A stretch of 64,000 bases of DNA from Nematocida ironsii (GCA_001642415.1 LTDK01000094.1:55995-119994), one strand, 5' to 3'. Positions 25,798-36,399 are shown, counted from the first letter of the stretch. The notes: generated by a model from the sequence alone, not told the origin. Program-made: numbers and translations.

Positions 25798-28239
25798 ATG
25801 ACAGACAGGCTTCCAAATACAGTGAATATAATTAAAAAACTTACAGAACTACTGCCAAGCTTATCTGAAGCTGAGGCAGAGGCAGCCAGATACCAAATTG
25901 AACAATTAAAAGACTCAAACCCATTCCTTTCGGGGAAAGAAACAGAACCACAGAGTATTCTGGAGTGCTGGGAGACAAGAGGTATATCCAGAGCAAAAGT
26001 AATTATGCAAAGAATAACACAGGATAGAAGGCTTTTAGAGGGATACAATGTTATTCTGCAAGATAAAGCCACACCAGAAATAGAGCAAATAGTGGATAAA
26101 ATACAAAGAGTTTTGTACTTCTTAGAAAGAGAGATTCTGCTAATAAAAAGGCTATTATCAGATGCATTTGTAACAGACAAGAATTATAATCCAAATCTTA
26201 TAGGAGAGAGCAGTGAGTTAATGGAATCGTTTAAGATAGAGAAACATTCTGGAAAAGCACACTTGTCAATTGTTGATATAAGTGACAGAAATCCATTACA
26301 CAAAGGAATATCCATTATGATATACACAGATGACGTGCTAGTAGGAGAGATTGCACTGCGAGAAATACAAGAAAGTAAATCCATAAGCATTGATTTCAAG
26401 AATATATACAGAATGGAAATTGTTGTAAAGACCGAGGATGATGTGATTATAGGAAATATATTCTTTCCCATAGAAGACCTTGCAGATGCAGAGGATATAG
26501 GCGTAAAGAACTTTTATTATAGTATTATAGATAAAAGCACTCTATCAATTTCGTTTGGAAAGTGTATTTTAGAGTCAAATACAATACACCGAGCACTAGA
26601 GAATGTGTTGACTAAAAGAGTAGCAGAGCATCTTCTAAGAAAGATAGAAAGCATTTCTGTGTATCGCTGTGGTGTGTGCGGGAGCAATGAAGAAACCAAT
26701 GATGTAGAACTATATTACAGGTGTGATATGTGCAAGTTTACCTGCCATATGAAGTGTACGCATTTGATTTTCTTCGTTTGCAATGAGTTCAAGAAAAAGA
26801 AAGAGATGGAATCAGAGAAGAAGGAGCTAGAAGAGAAATTACAAAAAATAAAACAGGAGCGGATAAGAATTATTTCTGCTGCAATTGCAATAAAAGAAAA
26901 GCCAAAAAAGCTCAGGCATTCATCAGGCAAGGCAAATAAAAAGAAGAAAAATATAAAAAATCATAGTACAGAATCAGAAGAAGAGGAAAGCACAGAAAAT
27001 TCCTCGATGGAGTGCTCAAGCAGCGATGAAGAATCAGAGGTTTGCCCCACTAAGCGGTATAGTGTAGAGCACTCTGTTCAGCAGGAGAAAATGCTTGGTG
27101 CGACTTGGTGCTGTCACTGCGGCGAGCGGATAGGTATGCTTGTCATGGCCTTGGTGTGCAGCGTGTGCGAGAATACCTACCATACCTCTTGTAGAAAAAT
27201 GCTATTTCATTCGTGTGGAATAACACTAGACCTCCTGATTGGGTTAATATCATATATGCCAAAGCGGCACAAGAAAAAGTCTGAAAAAATATCTCTTGAC
27301 CAGTTTAAGTTTATATCTCCTGTGTGTGTGGAGGGGTTTGCAAAGGTTTATCTTTGCGAATGGAATGGTAAACCAGTGGGGCTTAAAGCAATTAAGAAAA
27401 AGACAATAATAGACAAAAATTGCCAAGACTTAGTTGAGACACAGCGGACCTGCTTGGAAATTGCAAAAGCATCAAAAAACCCTTTTCTTCTACACATAAA
27501 AGGATATTTCCAGACAAAAACCTACGTGTTTTTCATAACTGAATTTGTACCTGGGGGTGATTTGTACTTCCACTTACAGAATCGCACAATATCTGCAAAT
27601 GAAATTCAGATGATTCTGGCAGGGCTAGTGCTGGCAATAGAGTGGCTGCATTCAGAAAACATTATATATAGGGATCTTAGACTGGAGAATGTAATGTTCT
27701 CTGAAAATGGGTATATAAAGCTAACAAACTTGAGTCTCTGCTCCATTGGTGCGCATAATGGGATAGCGCATACGTTGTGTGGAAGTATTCCTACAATTGC
27801 ACCTGAAATGATTGATGAACACTATACGTCTGCAGTTGACTGGTGGAGTCTTGGAGTGCTAGCATACCAGCTTATTCTTAAGTCGCCGCCCTTTTCTGGA
27901 ACAAGCATTAAGAAAATAAAGAATGCAATCCAGAATGAACCGCCTGCTAGCATTGAACTTATTTCAGAGCCTGCTAGGTCACTTATTATGGGCTTGCTAG
28001 AAAAAGACCCAGAAAAGCGGCTTGGTACACACTCCAGCACAGACATTAAAAACCATGAGTACTTCAAAAACATTGACTGGGAAAAAATGGAAAAGCAAGA
28101 GCTGCCGGTTGAATGGGTGCCTAAGTTAGATAATAGTATGTGCTCAAACTTTGACAGCGCAGTCACCAGCCAAGATCCTGAGCTGAGTCCTGGTGAAGAA
28201 GTAGACTCTGCAATGGACATGTACTTTGAGAACTTCTAA
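25798..28239 (+). CDS. PKC-like pseudokinase with two C1 domains
   Basis: 813 residues. An N-terminal helical region resembles HR1. A C2-like region is at about 150-255. Two complete C1 zinc domains follow, with spacing HX12C, CX2C, CX2C, HX2C and CX7C (H278-C328 and H425-C473). An acidic linker and an AGC kinase domain (about 503-760) end in a PKC tail (NFDSAVTSQDPELSP, YFENF). Catalysis looks lost. The glycine loop is PVCVEGFAKVY, the alphaC Glu position reads Q549, HRDLK is YRDLR (K to R628), and DFG is N644-L-S. Lys530, D626 and APE are kept. Yeast Pkc1 guards the cell wall. Here a scaffold or lipid-sensing role is inferred. Confidence 0.9.
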   Translation: MTDRLPNTVNIIKKLTELLPSLSEAEAEAARYQIEQLKDSNPFLSGKETEPQSILECWETRGISRAKVIMQRITQDRRLLEGYNVILQDKATPEIEQIVDKIQRVLYFLEREILLIKRLLSDAFVTDKNYNPNLIGESSELMESFKIEKHSGKAHLSIVDISDRNPLHKGISIMIYTDDVLVGEIALREIQESKSISIDFKNIYRMEIVVKTEDDVIIGNIFFPIEDLADAEDIGVKNFYYSIIDKSTLSISFGKCILESNTIHRALENVLTKRVAEHLLRKIESISVYRCGVCGSNEETNDVELYYRCDMCKFTCHMKCTHLIFFVCNEFKKKKEMESEKKELEEKLQKIKQERIRIISAAIAIKEKPKKLRHSSGKANKKKKNIKNHSTESEEEESTENSSMECSSSDEESEVCPTKRYSVEHSVQQEKMLGATWCCHCGERIGMLVMALVCSVCENTYHTSCRKMLFHSCGITLDLLIGLISYMPKRHKKKSEKISLDQFKFISPVCVEGFAKVYLCEWNGKPVGLKAIKKKTIIDKNCQDLVETQRTCLEIAKASKNPFLLHIKGYFQTKTYVFFITEFVPGGDLYFHLQNRTISANEIQMILAGLVLAIEWLHSENIIYRDLRLENVMFSENGYIKLTNLSLCSIGAHNGIAHTLCGSIPTIAPEMIDEHYTSAVDWWSLGVLAYQLILKSPPFSGTSIKKIKNAIQNEPPASIELISEPARSLIMGLLEKDPEKRLGTHSSTDIKNHEYFKNIDWEKMEKQELPVEWVPKLDNSMCSNFDSAVTSQDPELSPGEEVDSAMDMYFENF

Positions 28240-28842
28240 CGCCAATAAAAATATTCTATTATTCGGGTTATACAAATACAACTAAATTTCGAAATATACA
28301 ACAATTGATTTAAATATTTTTTAGATAAATTTATTATTACTACTAGAATAATTCAGTATATTCACATTTGATTTATGCGCTGTAGTAGTATTAAGAGCTA
28401 TTATACTATGCTTAGTAGACTATAGAAAGTTGGTGTTTGGACTTTTAGTGCTTATATCTTTATATCTGTTTTACTATGTTTATGCTTTCTGTTCTGCTGT
28501 TATTATGTTTATATTCTAACTGTATTTTAAAATATATGATTATTTGACTAAAAATTCTAAACCTTCTAGCGTTTTGTCTTAATCTTGAAAATATTTAACT
28601 TTTCTGAAATTTTACTATTTTGTTTTAAAAGCCTTCATAAAAGAGTCTAGTATAATTAGAATATACACAAAATAAAACTATAAACAAAAGAAATATTTAT
28701 AAATAATCCAAGCGCATTCAGGCCGGATCAAAATACTATTCTGTATTAACAAGTACATAATAGCAAAGAGTGCTATAAAATAGAAATTAGCTGTGCGGCT
28801 TTACTATTCATTGAAAGCACATACCTACACAAAGATGTAAAT
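28240..28842. other. Intergenic region
   Basis: Convergent gap with no gene. The recurrent motif in minus orientation (ATTATTCGGGTTATA) is at 28258-28272, 20 bp past the PKC-like stop codon. The rest is AT-rich. Confidence 0.5.
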
Positions 28843-29541
28843 CTATACGTCTATTGGTGCAGTGCTGATGCTTATGTATGGATTCGTTTGTATTATATAG
28901 AAAATGCTTATAAAAACTGTTAGTGCTGTTGCTGCGCCTGTTATTGTCCGGTGGCAATAGAATAGAGACAGTTTTGTTTGCCATGCGCTGTTTATTCTGT
29001 CTTCAAGCGTACAGATAAAAGCTAAAATGCCAGGACAGAAATTCAATACAGTGAGGAATGTCTGAGAAAAATTAAAGCGTGTCAGAAAATACAGAAAGGC
29101 GTGCCCTGCCAGAACTAATAGGTAGTCATTATTCCCAACAAGCAGATTTGTTAGTAAGAAAAAAAGCCAGGGCTCTCCTTGTATGATGCTTGGAACAGTT
29201 AAAAACAGAGAGAACAAAATAGTAAATAGTTTTCTTTGCTTTGATGACATTCGCTTCTTACCATCTTTGCTTGGCAGAAAGTTTACAATGGCTATAGAGA
29301 CTGCAATGGCAGAAACTATAACAAAACAATAGAAAGAGTATATATCAGCAGTATAAAGACGGCAAAGCGCATTGTGTCCAGTTATAATAGAGGCTCCAAG
29401 CATAAATACTATAACCAAGTCCCTTATATTAGAGATAATATTGTCATAAGAGAGCATGCCTGCAATAGTCTTAATGTATGGATTATTGTGCAGATAAAGG
29501 TCTATTGTAGACTGTGACGGAACGTTTATTGTGCCTATCAT
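28843..29541 (-). CDS. Polytopic membrane protein, unknown
   Basis: 232 residues with about five to six hydrophobic segments (near 40-58, 68-88, 105-120, 126-152, 165-178 and 197-219). A short basic loop (PSKDGKKRMSSKQRK) follows the second. No signal peptide and no family motif that I recognise. Start by first ATG. The position of the basic loop suggests it faces the cytosol. Confidence 0.6.
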   Translation of the reverse strand: MIGTINVPSQSTIDLYLHNNPYIKTIAGMLSYDNIISNIRDLVIVFMLGASIITGHNALCRLYTADIYSFYCFVIVSAIAVSIAIVNFLPSKDGKKRMSSKQRKLFTILFSLFLTVPSIIQGEPWLFFLLTNLLVGNNDYLLVLAGHAFLYFLTRFNFSQTFLTVLNFCPGILAFICTLEDRINSAWQTKLSLFYCHRTITGAATALTVFISIFYIIQTNPYISISTAPIDV

Positions 29542-30014
29542 GGTAGATTATGGCCATGGTCTTTATATAGAGACTAATTTTTCTGTAAAAGGAATAATTT
29601 ATTTCCCAATGGACTAGTATGCCTATAAAGAGTCTAATTTCAATAAACGTGAAAATTAATTATATTTTTATATCCATCATTAAAAGGGATGATCTTATTT
29701 CTAATTTTATATTACTCTTTAATTTTTGGAGCTGGCCTATAATAGTCTTATATAACAACAGGATACAGATTGCTTATAAGCATTTAGGCGCATAAACTGT
29801 ACTACAACTAGGAATATAGATGAAAATTTGTGCTTGCCCTACTGTACTTATTCTGTGGAGATTGCAGGCTTTGCACACCAAGTTAGTTGGTATAACAGGC
29901 ATAGTTAGTTATTTGATTTATTTTAATTTCGGGTTAGTACAGTGTGTAAAGATCAGAAATTTAGCAAAAACAAGAATTTCCCTATGCATACATTTCACAT
30001 TAGATACCAACGGT
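29542..30014. other. Intergenic region
   Basis: AT-rich. One recurrent motif copy in minus orientation (AATTTCGGGTTAGTA at 29925-29939). A 78-codon plus-strand frame overlapping the cullin 3' end is not credible. Confidence 0.45.
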
Positions 30015-32030
30015 TTATGGAAGGTATTTTATTGTGGTATCTGCAATTTCAACTAATCCTCGGTCATTCAGGCTTCTAAGGGCTTCGCTATACTCTTGCA
30101 CATTCCATTCAAAAATGCTGGTATGCGTTTTCTGCAGTGTATCTGAAAGTGCATTAAGCGGACACTCGCCCATTTGCTTTAGCTTTCGCGAGATCCATGC
30201 CTGATAGTATGACTTTCTATTTCCTATTCTTTTAAGCGTGCTTTCTGCTGCTTGTATTGTTATATTCTCTGTTGCTGAGGTAAACTTGCTATTAATGCCG
30301 TAAATTCCGTTAGTGCACTGTATAATTGAAAGCTGAACAAAAGGCTCGATTAGATTTGCAGTAGCTTTTGTGGATAAGCCTGCCTCTTTTGAGATGTGAT
30401 CAAGCACGCCAGGATTCTTCTCAACTATATCTAAAACAGAATAGTGTGTAAGACTCATTGACACGTTATATACTTTATCTGTTGTAATCTCAACTTCAAT
30501 TACAGATAAGGCATCGGCCCAAGCAAGCCTTCTTCTAGCGTGCTTTGCAAGATACTGACCAGAAAATGCAGTGAGAATGCTGTCTATCTCAGCGGGGAAG
30601 CGTGTTGTCTGAATTGCTTCTTCAGAAATAGGCCATACGCAGGCTGTCGTAATAATTCCATAAAAGAATATTTCGTTGCTATTTGAAGTAAGGTATCTAA
30701 AGTGCGCTGCACCATACGCCTGCTTAAATAGTTCATTCTCAGTCGTGCTCTGCACCATATCATCAAATATTTTGTTAACTTTCTTTTTAAGCAGCCACGG
30801 CAGATTTAAATTGACTATTGTTTCTTTTTCAATAGCAGGATCGAACTTAAGGGAGTAAAGCCTTTCTGCTAGCTTGGCTGTATACATGTTATAGAAAACC
30901 TCTTTTTCTTCTTTTATGGGCAATGAGTCTAAAAGGATATTCATCTGCTTGATCTTATCTACGTTCTTTTCATTGATAAGAGACTCAAGATAGTCTCCCA
31001 TCTCTTTGCCTATTCCTGCCAGAGATATTTTTGTAGAAAGAACCTTTTTAAGTACACATAGTGTTTTTGCACATTTATCCGGCATTAAAAGGTCAGACAG
31101 CTCAATATATGTGGCTATTGCAGCCTGGCATGTTTTTTCAGTGGTCCATGTATTATTGATGAACTCTTTTATACACTCGAGAAATGCAGGGAAAACCTTT
31201 TTACTTAATAGGCGCGCAGACAGGCATAGGTCTTTTATCTCCTGTTTGTCTTTTTTCATAAGAATTCGTAGCATTTCCTCTTTTACAGCGTGCGGGTGCT
31301 TTGAGAAAATAACCTTTTCCAATGCTTCTTCTAATGCGGGCAAAGAAATAGGAAGTAAAAGCGGTGTGTATGTCTTTATGCTGTCTTTAATGCAATTACT
31401 GCACTTTAAAAGATAGCTGGCTAGTTTTATCTCACCTTGAATGTTCACTGCATGCTTAAACTCTTCTATGATAAGGGAAAAGAGCCCTGCCTCATAGTTG
31501 TTCTTGTAGTACTCAAATCGGTTCTCGGAGTTTGTAATAATTTTACTAAGCGATCTAAGGCACACCTCAGCGTACTTTCTTCTTTTTGGAAGCGACTCGG
31601 ATAAAGAGGGGAGCTTTCCTTCATACCTCTGTCTAAGAATGCACCTCTCCCAGATAATATACCCAAGGTCTTTTACATTTTTGCACTCTTTGTTTTCCAA
31701 AATAGCTTCATTTAAGTGGAGAGATAGAAGATCTATTGTTTCTACGGTGTTTTCGTATATATTGAATGCAGCGGCGTACTCTTTCACCCAATCTTCTCCC
31801 TGTATTTTTTCTCTTAGCTTAACACAGAATGCAAAGAAGAACTTTCCGATGCACCAGTGAAGGCGCACGGCGTATGATACATCTCCGCCACACACAATGT
31901 GGTATATAGACGAATATATCTTCATGCCACTGCACTTCACTCCACTTGCCAGTTTGTTCGCCTCTCCTTGAATTACTTCCCAGTACGTCGTAAATCTTTC
32001 TGTGTTTATGCTGGCTACTGGAGGATCCAT
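30015..32030 (-). CDS. Cullin (scaffold of cullin-RING ubiquitin ligase)
   Basis: 671 residues. The long N-terminal helical region is compatible with cullin repeats. The cullin-homology domain shows a shortened 4-helix and alpha/beta part (FSGQYLAKHARRRLAWADALSVIEV, MSLTHYSVLDIVEKNPGVLDHISKEAGLS). The C-terminal winged helix has YYQAWISRKLKQMGECPLNAL, then YSEALRSLNDRGLVEIADTTIKYLP. The Lys in SRKLKQ aligns with the neddylation lysine of the IVRIMK motif. Cullins bind Rbx1 and substrate receptors. Divergence is high, so whether it is Cul1- or Cul3-type is not decidable. It is shorter than Cul1 (about 776). Confidence 0.82.
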   Translation of the reverse strand: MDPPVASINTERFTTYWEVIQGEANKLASGVKCSGMKIYSSIYHIVCGGDVSYAVRLHWCIGKFFFAFCVKLREKIQGEDWVKEYAAAFNIYENTVETIDLLSLHLNEAILENKECKNVKDLGYIIWERCILRQRYEGKLPSLSESLPKRRKYAEVCLRSLSKIITNSENRFEYYKNNYEAGLFSLIIEEFKHAVNIQGEIKLASYLLKCSNCIKDSIKTYTPLLLPISLPALEEALEKVIFSKHPHAVKEEMLRILMKKDKQEIKDLCLSARLLSKKVFPAFLECIKEFINNTWTTEKTCQAAIATYIELSDLLMPDKCAKTLCVLKKVLSTKISLAGIGKEMGDYLESLINEKNVDKIKQMNILLDSLPIKEEKEVFYNMYTAKLAERLYSLKFDPAIEKETIVNLNLPWLLKKKVNKIFDDMVQSTTENELFKQAYGAAHFRYLTSNSNEIFFYGIITTACVWPISEEAIQTTRFPAEIDSILTAFSGQYLAKHARRRLAWADALSVIEVEITTDKVYNVSMSLTHYSVLDIVEKNPGVLDHISKEAGLSTKATANLIEPFVQLSIIQCTNGIYGINSKFTSATENITIQAAESTLKRIGNRKSYYQAWISRKLKQMGECPLNALSDTLQKTHTSIFEWNVQEYSEALRSLNDRGLVEIADTTIKYLP

Positions 32031-32460
32031 TTATGTTTATGTTTGAAATAAATAAATATATATCTCATAGAATGAGTCTGCTGTAATTAGAAAATCACAC
32101 AGATGAAAGAAATAGAGAAAAATCTGCAAAAGAATCATAAATAGTAATATAAAGACTCGATACGCTAATTTTCAATAGAAAGGCTACTAAAATAAGAATT
32201 TAATCGGTGGGTTATAAAATATAGCACACGCGTATCAAAATGCTTTCTGTGAGTGCAATCTTCTAATATAGCAGTAGAAAGAGAAGAAGTATAAATAAAA
32301 TCGGTATAGTTATGAACTGGCCTATCTATGGTGGAGTTCAAGTAACTGTGTATGTTCAAATAAGACAGTTTGTATAGAAGTTTAAACAGACTTAGCATTT
32401 CCAGTTATAGAATGCATAAAAATATTTTATTTTTATGCCCATGACATTTCAACAACATCA
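32031..32460. other. Intergenic divergent region
   Basis: Separates the divergent cullin and uL10 genes. A 77-codon minus-strand frame (32165-32398) shows no coding features. TTTTATTTTTATG just before 32461 is T-rich and may be part of the uL10 promoter. Confidence 0.45.
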
Positions 32461-33288
32461 ATGCTGCAAGTGAAACAACAACAGAAACAATTAATAAAAA
32501 CCAACAGAAAGAATCTGGTCTTCGAAAGAACCCAGGACTTCTTCACTACATACAAGAAGTTCATGATTGTAGACATGACAAACATCTCATCCAACCAGTG
32601 CCAGACCATTAGACAGGGTCTGAGAGGAAAGGGAGAGTTTTTAATGGGAAAGAACACTACCATTAAGACCGCTCTGAAGAAGATATCCGAGAATGTTCCA
32701 GAACTGAAGGATGTAGAGAACGTCATCAAGAACAATGTCGGAATAGTTTTCACCAATGGATCTCTGAGCGACATTGAGGACATCTTTGAAGCAAACAAAG
32801 TGCATGCAGTTGCCAAGCCAGGAGACTTATCCCAGTGCGATGTATGGATTGAGCCAATTGCAACCAGCTTAACCCCAGAAAAGACTGGGTTCTTCCAGGC
32901 TCTTGGAATTGCCACCAAAATTACAAAGGGAAAGATTGAGATCTTATCCAAGTGCCAGGCTCTTTACGAAGGAAAGAGAGTAGGTCACTCAGAGGCAGCA
33001 CTTCTTTCTCTTCTGGGAGTCACTCCTTTCATCTACAAAATGAAGGTGCTTTACGCATACTCTGATGGAAAGTTCTTCGACTGTGAGTATCTGAAGATAA
33101 CCCCAGAGTCTGTTGAGACAATGGTAAAGGAGGCAGTCAGCACATTAGCTGCACTTGCCCTTGGAGCAGGCTACGTAACAGAGTCTACAGTCTCCCAGGA
33201 GCTCCAGATTGGAGCAAGAAACATCATGGCCCTTGCAGCCGCTGCAGAGTACGACATGCCCGAGCTCGCATCCGTTCTCAAGAAATAA
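32461..33288 (+). CDS. RPP0: Ribosomal protein uL10 (P0), lacking the acidic tail
   Basis: 275 residues. The rRNA-binding domain is clear (MIVDMTNISSNQCQTIRQGLRGKGEFLMGKNTTIKTALKK; GLSPEKTSFFQALGI-like LTPEKTGFFQALGIATKITKGKIEIL). The protein ends at YDMPELASVLKK, which aligns near residue 258 of human P0 (317 residues). The Ala-rich hinge and acidic GFGLFD-type tail that recruits translation GTPases are absent. No frame downstream encodes them. Codon use is strongly biased toward a few codons, as in highly expressed genes. Confidence 0.93.
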   Translation: MLQVKQQQKQLIKTNRKNLVFERTQDFFTTYKKFMIVDMTNISSNQCQTIRQGLRGKGEFLMGKNTTIKTALKKISENVPELKDVENVIKNNVGIVFTNGSLSDIEDIFEANKVHAVAKPGDLSQCDVWIEPIATSLTPEKTGFFQALGIATKITKGKIEILSKCQALYEGKRVGHSEAALLSLLGVTPFIYKMKVLYAYSDGKFFDCEYLKITPESVETMVKEAVSTLAALALGAGYVTESTVSQELQIGARNIMALAAAAEYDMPELASVLKK

Positions 33289-33526
33289 ATATGATTTTCG
33301 ATATCTTCTATTGCTTTTTTTGTTATGCTTGTAGTATAAACACTTGCATTTAATGACTCTCCCAACTATTTTGTTGGTGCCTCTTCTGATAGATTAATTT
33401 CTATTCTTTATACGGGGATATAGTGCTTTTCAGATTTTTAGAAAGTATGGGTGCAGATTTTAATGTTATATGTTCTTGTGCTTTTCTATCTATGTATAAA
33501 TATAATGCTGTGCGGTTTTTTTCATT

Positions 33527-34225
33527 ATGATATTCACGCCGGAAAACATTAAAAAGCTGCAGGACGTGGTTGTGGTGGTGTATAAAGGAAAGCACGGCAA
33601 TTACGAGGTAGCTGCCCACCCAAAGAAACTGTATGAGTATAGAAGGCAGACCGCATCTTTAGATGATGTTTTGTGTACTGAAAGCATCTTTTCAGATATA
33701 AGCAAAGGCAAGCTTGCAAGCAAAAAGAGCGTGCAGGAGGAGTTTGGTCGAGTGCACACAGCTGCACTTGAGACAATACTCAAGCATGGCACAGAAAGGA
33801 AGGACAGTGCCACGCGTGTCTACGAGCAAGAAAGTGCTAAAAAAGAAATTGCAGAGGGAATTGTCCATCGGATGCGGAAAGAAAGTGGGGAGACTCTAAC
33901 ACATGCAGAAGCTGAAAGTATTCTAAGAAAAGTAAACTATGTGCCAAGTGCCAAACCAATGAAGATACAGTTGTCAGATATTCTTAAAAAGGCAATACAG
34001 TTGGGGTATAAAAGAAGAACAATAAGAGCCAAAGTAGACAAAGAACTGAATTGGTCTAAAGTTACAGCAGAGATCCCAGCTGGGTCCCTTTTCAGAGAAA
34101 CTACAATGCCCGGTGTTATAGAAATATCAGATGATTTATACGGAGCAGTGCATAGATTTGCAGAATCACAGAATGCAAGCATTGAGGATCTACCAGATAT
34201 TGAGGACACAGAGATAGAAATATAG
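33527..34225 (+). CDS. SDO1: SBDS/Sdo1, 60S maturation factor
   Basis: 232 residues. IFTPENIKKLQDVVVVVYKGKHGNYEVAAHPKKLYEYR, then LDDVLCTESIFSDISKGKLASKKSVQEEFG, match SBDS domain I. VPSAKPMKIQLSDILKKAIQLGYKRRTIRAKV matches domain II, and a shortened domain III includes IEISDDLYGAVHRF. SBDS works with the GTPase Efl1 to release eIF6 from 60S subunits. Length is close to the family (about 250). It sits next to the uL10 gene, another part of the 60S GTPase centre. Confidence 0.92.
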   Translation: MIFTPENIKKLQDVVVVVYKGKHGNYEVAAHPKKLYEYRRQTASLDDVLCTESIFSDISKGKLASKKSVQEEFGRVHTAALETILKHGTERKDSATRVYEQESAKKEIAEGIVHRMRKESGETLTHAEAESILRKVNYVPSAKPMKIQLSDILKKAIQLGYKRRTIRAKVDKELNWSKVTAEIPAGSLFRETTMPGVIEISDDLYGAVHRFAESQNASIEDLPDIEDTEIEI

Positions 34226-34749
34226 CCAAGATATTAACACATATTGAGACACTATGAACAGTACACTCACTTATCAAAGCCATAAAATTATATCAGCTAG
34301 TATTTCAGATTATGCAATTAGAAATATAAATCAGTATTTTTAAGCCAGCGTGTGTATATAACTGCAGTGGCTAGTTCATTTAAAATGAATTTCGGGCTAT
34401 ATCCTAAATCACTAAAGCCAAGCATAGTGTATTAGAATTTAAGTAACTCTGTAGTTTTTGTGTTCTATAAACAAGCACTGAATTATGATTTAATTCATTA
34501 GAAAATTAAATAATTAATTCCGTTATAAAACTACTTAGAAATTCATTCTCTTTCATATATTATAATTCAGAATCGAGGAGAAAAGTTTTCTTTTTAGCAG
34601 AAAAGGGGCGTTTGATAAAATAGACTGAAGATGCCTCACTTAGATTTGCAGAAGAGCAATAAAGAACATTTATTAATATCATATATATCTATGAAATATA
34701 ATTTTTGAGAAGTATTATTATAAATATTGCAAATTTTTGCAAAATATTG
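34226..34749. other. Intergenic region
   Basis: AT-rich. Contains AATTTCGGGCTATA at 34388-34401, a minus-orientation copy of the recurrent motif. No gene seen. The longer frame reaching 34705 begins with TTG and is not used. Confidence 0.45.
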
Positions 34750-36399
34750 ATGATACAAAGCATTCCTTTAAATGCGCTAGAAGAATCTATGAACCACATA
34801 AACAATAGAACATTCAAGCTACGCAATAATCAAGCAGAAGGCAAAACACTGTTTAACGGACTTTTTACAGTTGGTTTATTCTGTGCTGTTGTATTTGCGA
34901 ATTTTGCTCTCATTATGTATTGGGTATTTATGATTACTAAACATACAGAGGAGATATCTGCTTTGCTAAAAAATATACGATTGGATATTTTAGCTGATGC
35001 ATTAAAAGAGAACTATTCTTTACTAGTGCTAGGTCTGGTGCAGGGTGGTATATATCTTCTTACAATATTTGGGGCATTTGTAGGCCAGTCACTAGTTTCT
35101 AGAAGAATTCTATTTACTAAGTATACTATAGGCGGACTTGTGACAATTACCTGCTGCGCTATTGCGTCTATGCTTTCAATGTTCGGGTTAAGCCTATTTT
35201 TAGAGAGCATGCCACTTAATCACCGACTTATAATCAGTGCACTTCTTGGGCTGGTATTTTCTATTCCAGGATACATAATAAGCAAAAAAATCATAGCGTA
35301 TCATGTTCCAATAGAAACAGAAACACTTGATATAGATACTCCATATGTTCAAGTCCAGAGAAAGAATGGAGTTGCTTTTGAAGATCTCTATCAATTAGAG
35401 AGGAAAAAGTACGCGGGTGTTATTGGTAGCCAGAAAAGCGATCTTCTTGATGACTATGACCTAGCAATGAAAGAAAAAGAAGAGGGAAGAATAAGGATAA
35501 AGCACTACATGCCTATTATTTTAGGAATTTGGGCTATTTTTATTACAATGCCATTTAGTGGGCTTGCCTTTTTAATTAATCCCAGCACAGTTGAGTGGGC
35601 AACGAATGCCTTCTTTGCTTTAAGAAAGGTCTGCAAAGATTCCAGCAATCTGACACGAGTTGCTATTATAGGAAGCATCATTGCCAGTGTGCATCTGTAT
35701 GGAGTTTGTGTTCAAATAGTGTCTTTCTTTTTGGGATCCCTTGTTGGAGAGGTAAGATGTGGGCATACGCTTTATGAGTCTATTATAGAAAGTATTATAA
35801 AAACTTTCCTAGAGTCTATTGAAATAATATCAAATGTGTGCGTACAGACCTTAAGAAGCACTCTTACTTTCCTTATGATTCTATTCATTGAGATTCCAAC
35901 AGAGATCATCACATACATCATTAATAGAAGGTATGGAGCTCCACTTTATAGGCTATCCCGAGCAATTTACTCGCTTACATTTGTAATTTTCGGGTGCTGG
36001 AAAGGAATTATACACACGTTTATGTACTTCAAGCTAGGTATGTATCCTTTAAATTATCTTAATATTGGAAATAGAGAAGACTTTTTCACAAGTGCAAAAT
36101 CAACATCTACTTCTTTATCCATTGGGCTTAGTATGTTTATGCTGAGTTCTTTGATAATAATTGGCGTGCTTATATTTGCTTCTATACGAAGCTCCCGTCT
36201 TTTAATGCTTACATCTAGACTGAGTCATCCCATTATGGGAAGATCCATTCGATTCTGGGCCATTGTAGCACAAACACTGTCTGCAGTTGTTTTCATAGTC
36301 ATTCCATCAATATTTTACTCATTTACTGTCCGCAGTCAGACAATACTAGACTTGGCTCTACAAGACATTGTTTGGCATGCACCAAGAAATACTAATTAA
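34750..36399 (+). CDS. Polytopic membrane protein, possibly choline-transporter-like (SLC44)
   Basis: 549 residues from ATG at 34750 (ATG at 34789 is an alternative). About nine to ten hydrophobic segments, with a cytosolic-looking loop (about 190-262, YHVPIETETLDIDTPYVQVQRKNGVAFEDLYQLERKKYAG). The stretch YPLNYLNIGNREDFFTSAKSTSTSLS weakly resembles the SLC44/CTL signature AYIMxAIYGKxFCTSAxxAF. Overall topology would fit, but the call is tentative. No signal peptide. Confidence 0.5.
   Translation: MIQSIPLNALEESMNHINNRTFKLRNNQAEGKTLFNGLFTVGLFCAVVFANFALIMYWVFMITKHTEEISALLKNIRLDILADALKENYSLLVLGLVQGGIYLLTIFGAFVGQSLVSRRILFTKYTIGGLVTITCCAIASMLSMFGLSLFLESMPLNHRLIISALLGLVFSIPGYIISKKIIAYHVPIETETLDIDTPYVQVQRKNGVAFEDLYQLERKKYAGVIGSQKSDLLDDYDLAMKEKEEGRIRIKHYMPIILGIWAIFITMPFSGLAFLINPSTVEWATNAFFALRKVCKDSSNLTRVAIIGSIIASVHLYGVCVQIVSFFLGSLVGEVRCGHTLYESIIESIIKTFLESIEIISNVCVQTLRSTLTFLMILFIEIPTEIITYIINRRYGAPLYRLSRAIYSLTFVIFGCWKGIIHTFMYFKLGMYPLNYLNIGNREDFFTSAKSTSTSLSIGLSMFMLSSLIIIGVLIFASIRSSRLLMLTSRLSHPIMGRSIRFWAIVAQTLSAVVFIVIPSIFYSFTVRSQTILDLALQDIVWHAPRNTN

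Noticed and set aside
32165..32398. 77-codon minus-strand frame between cullin and uL10
   Set aside because: No motif, in a divergent promoter region, composition of noncoding AT-rich DNA.
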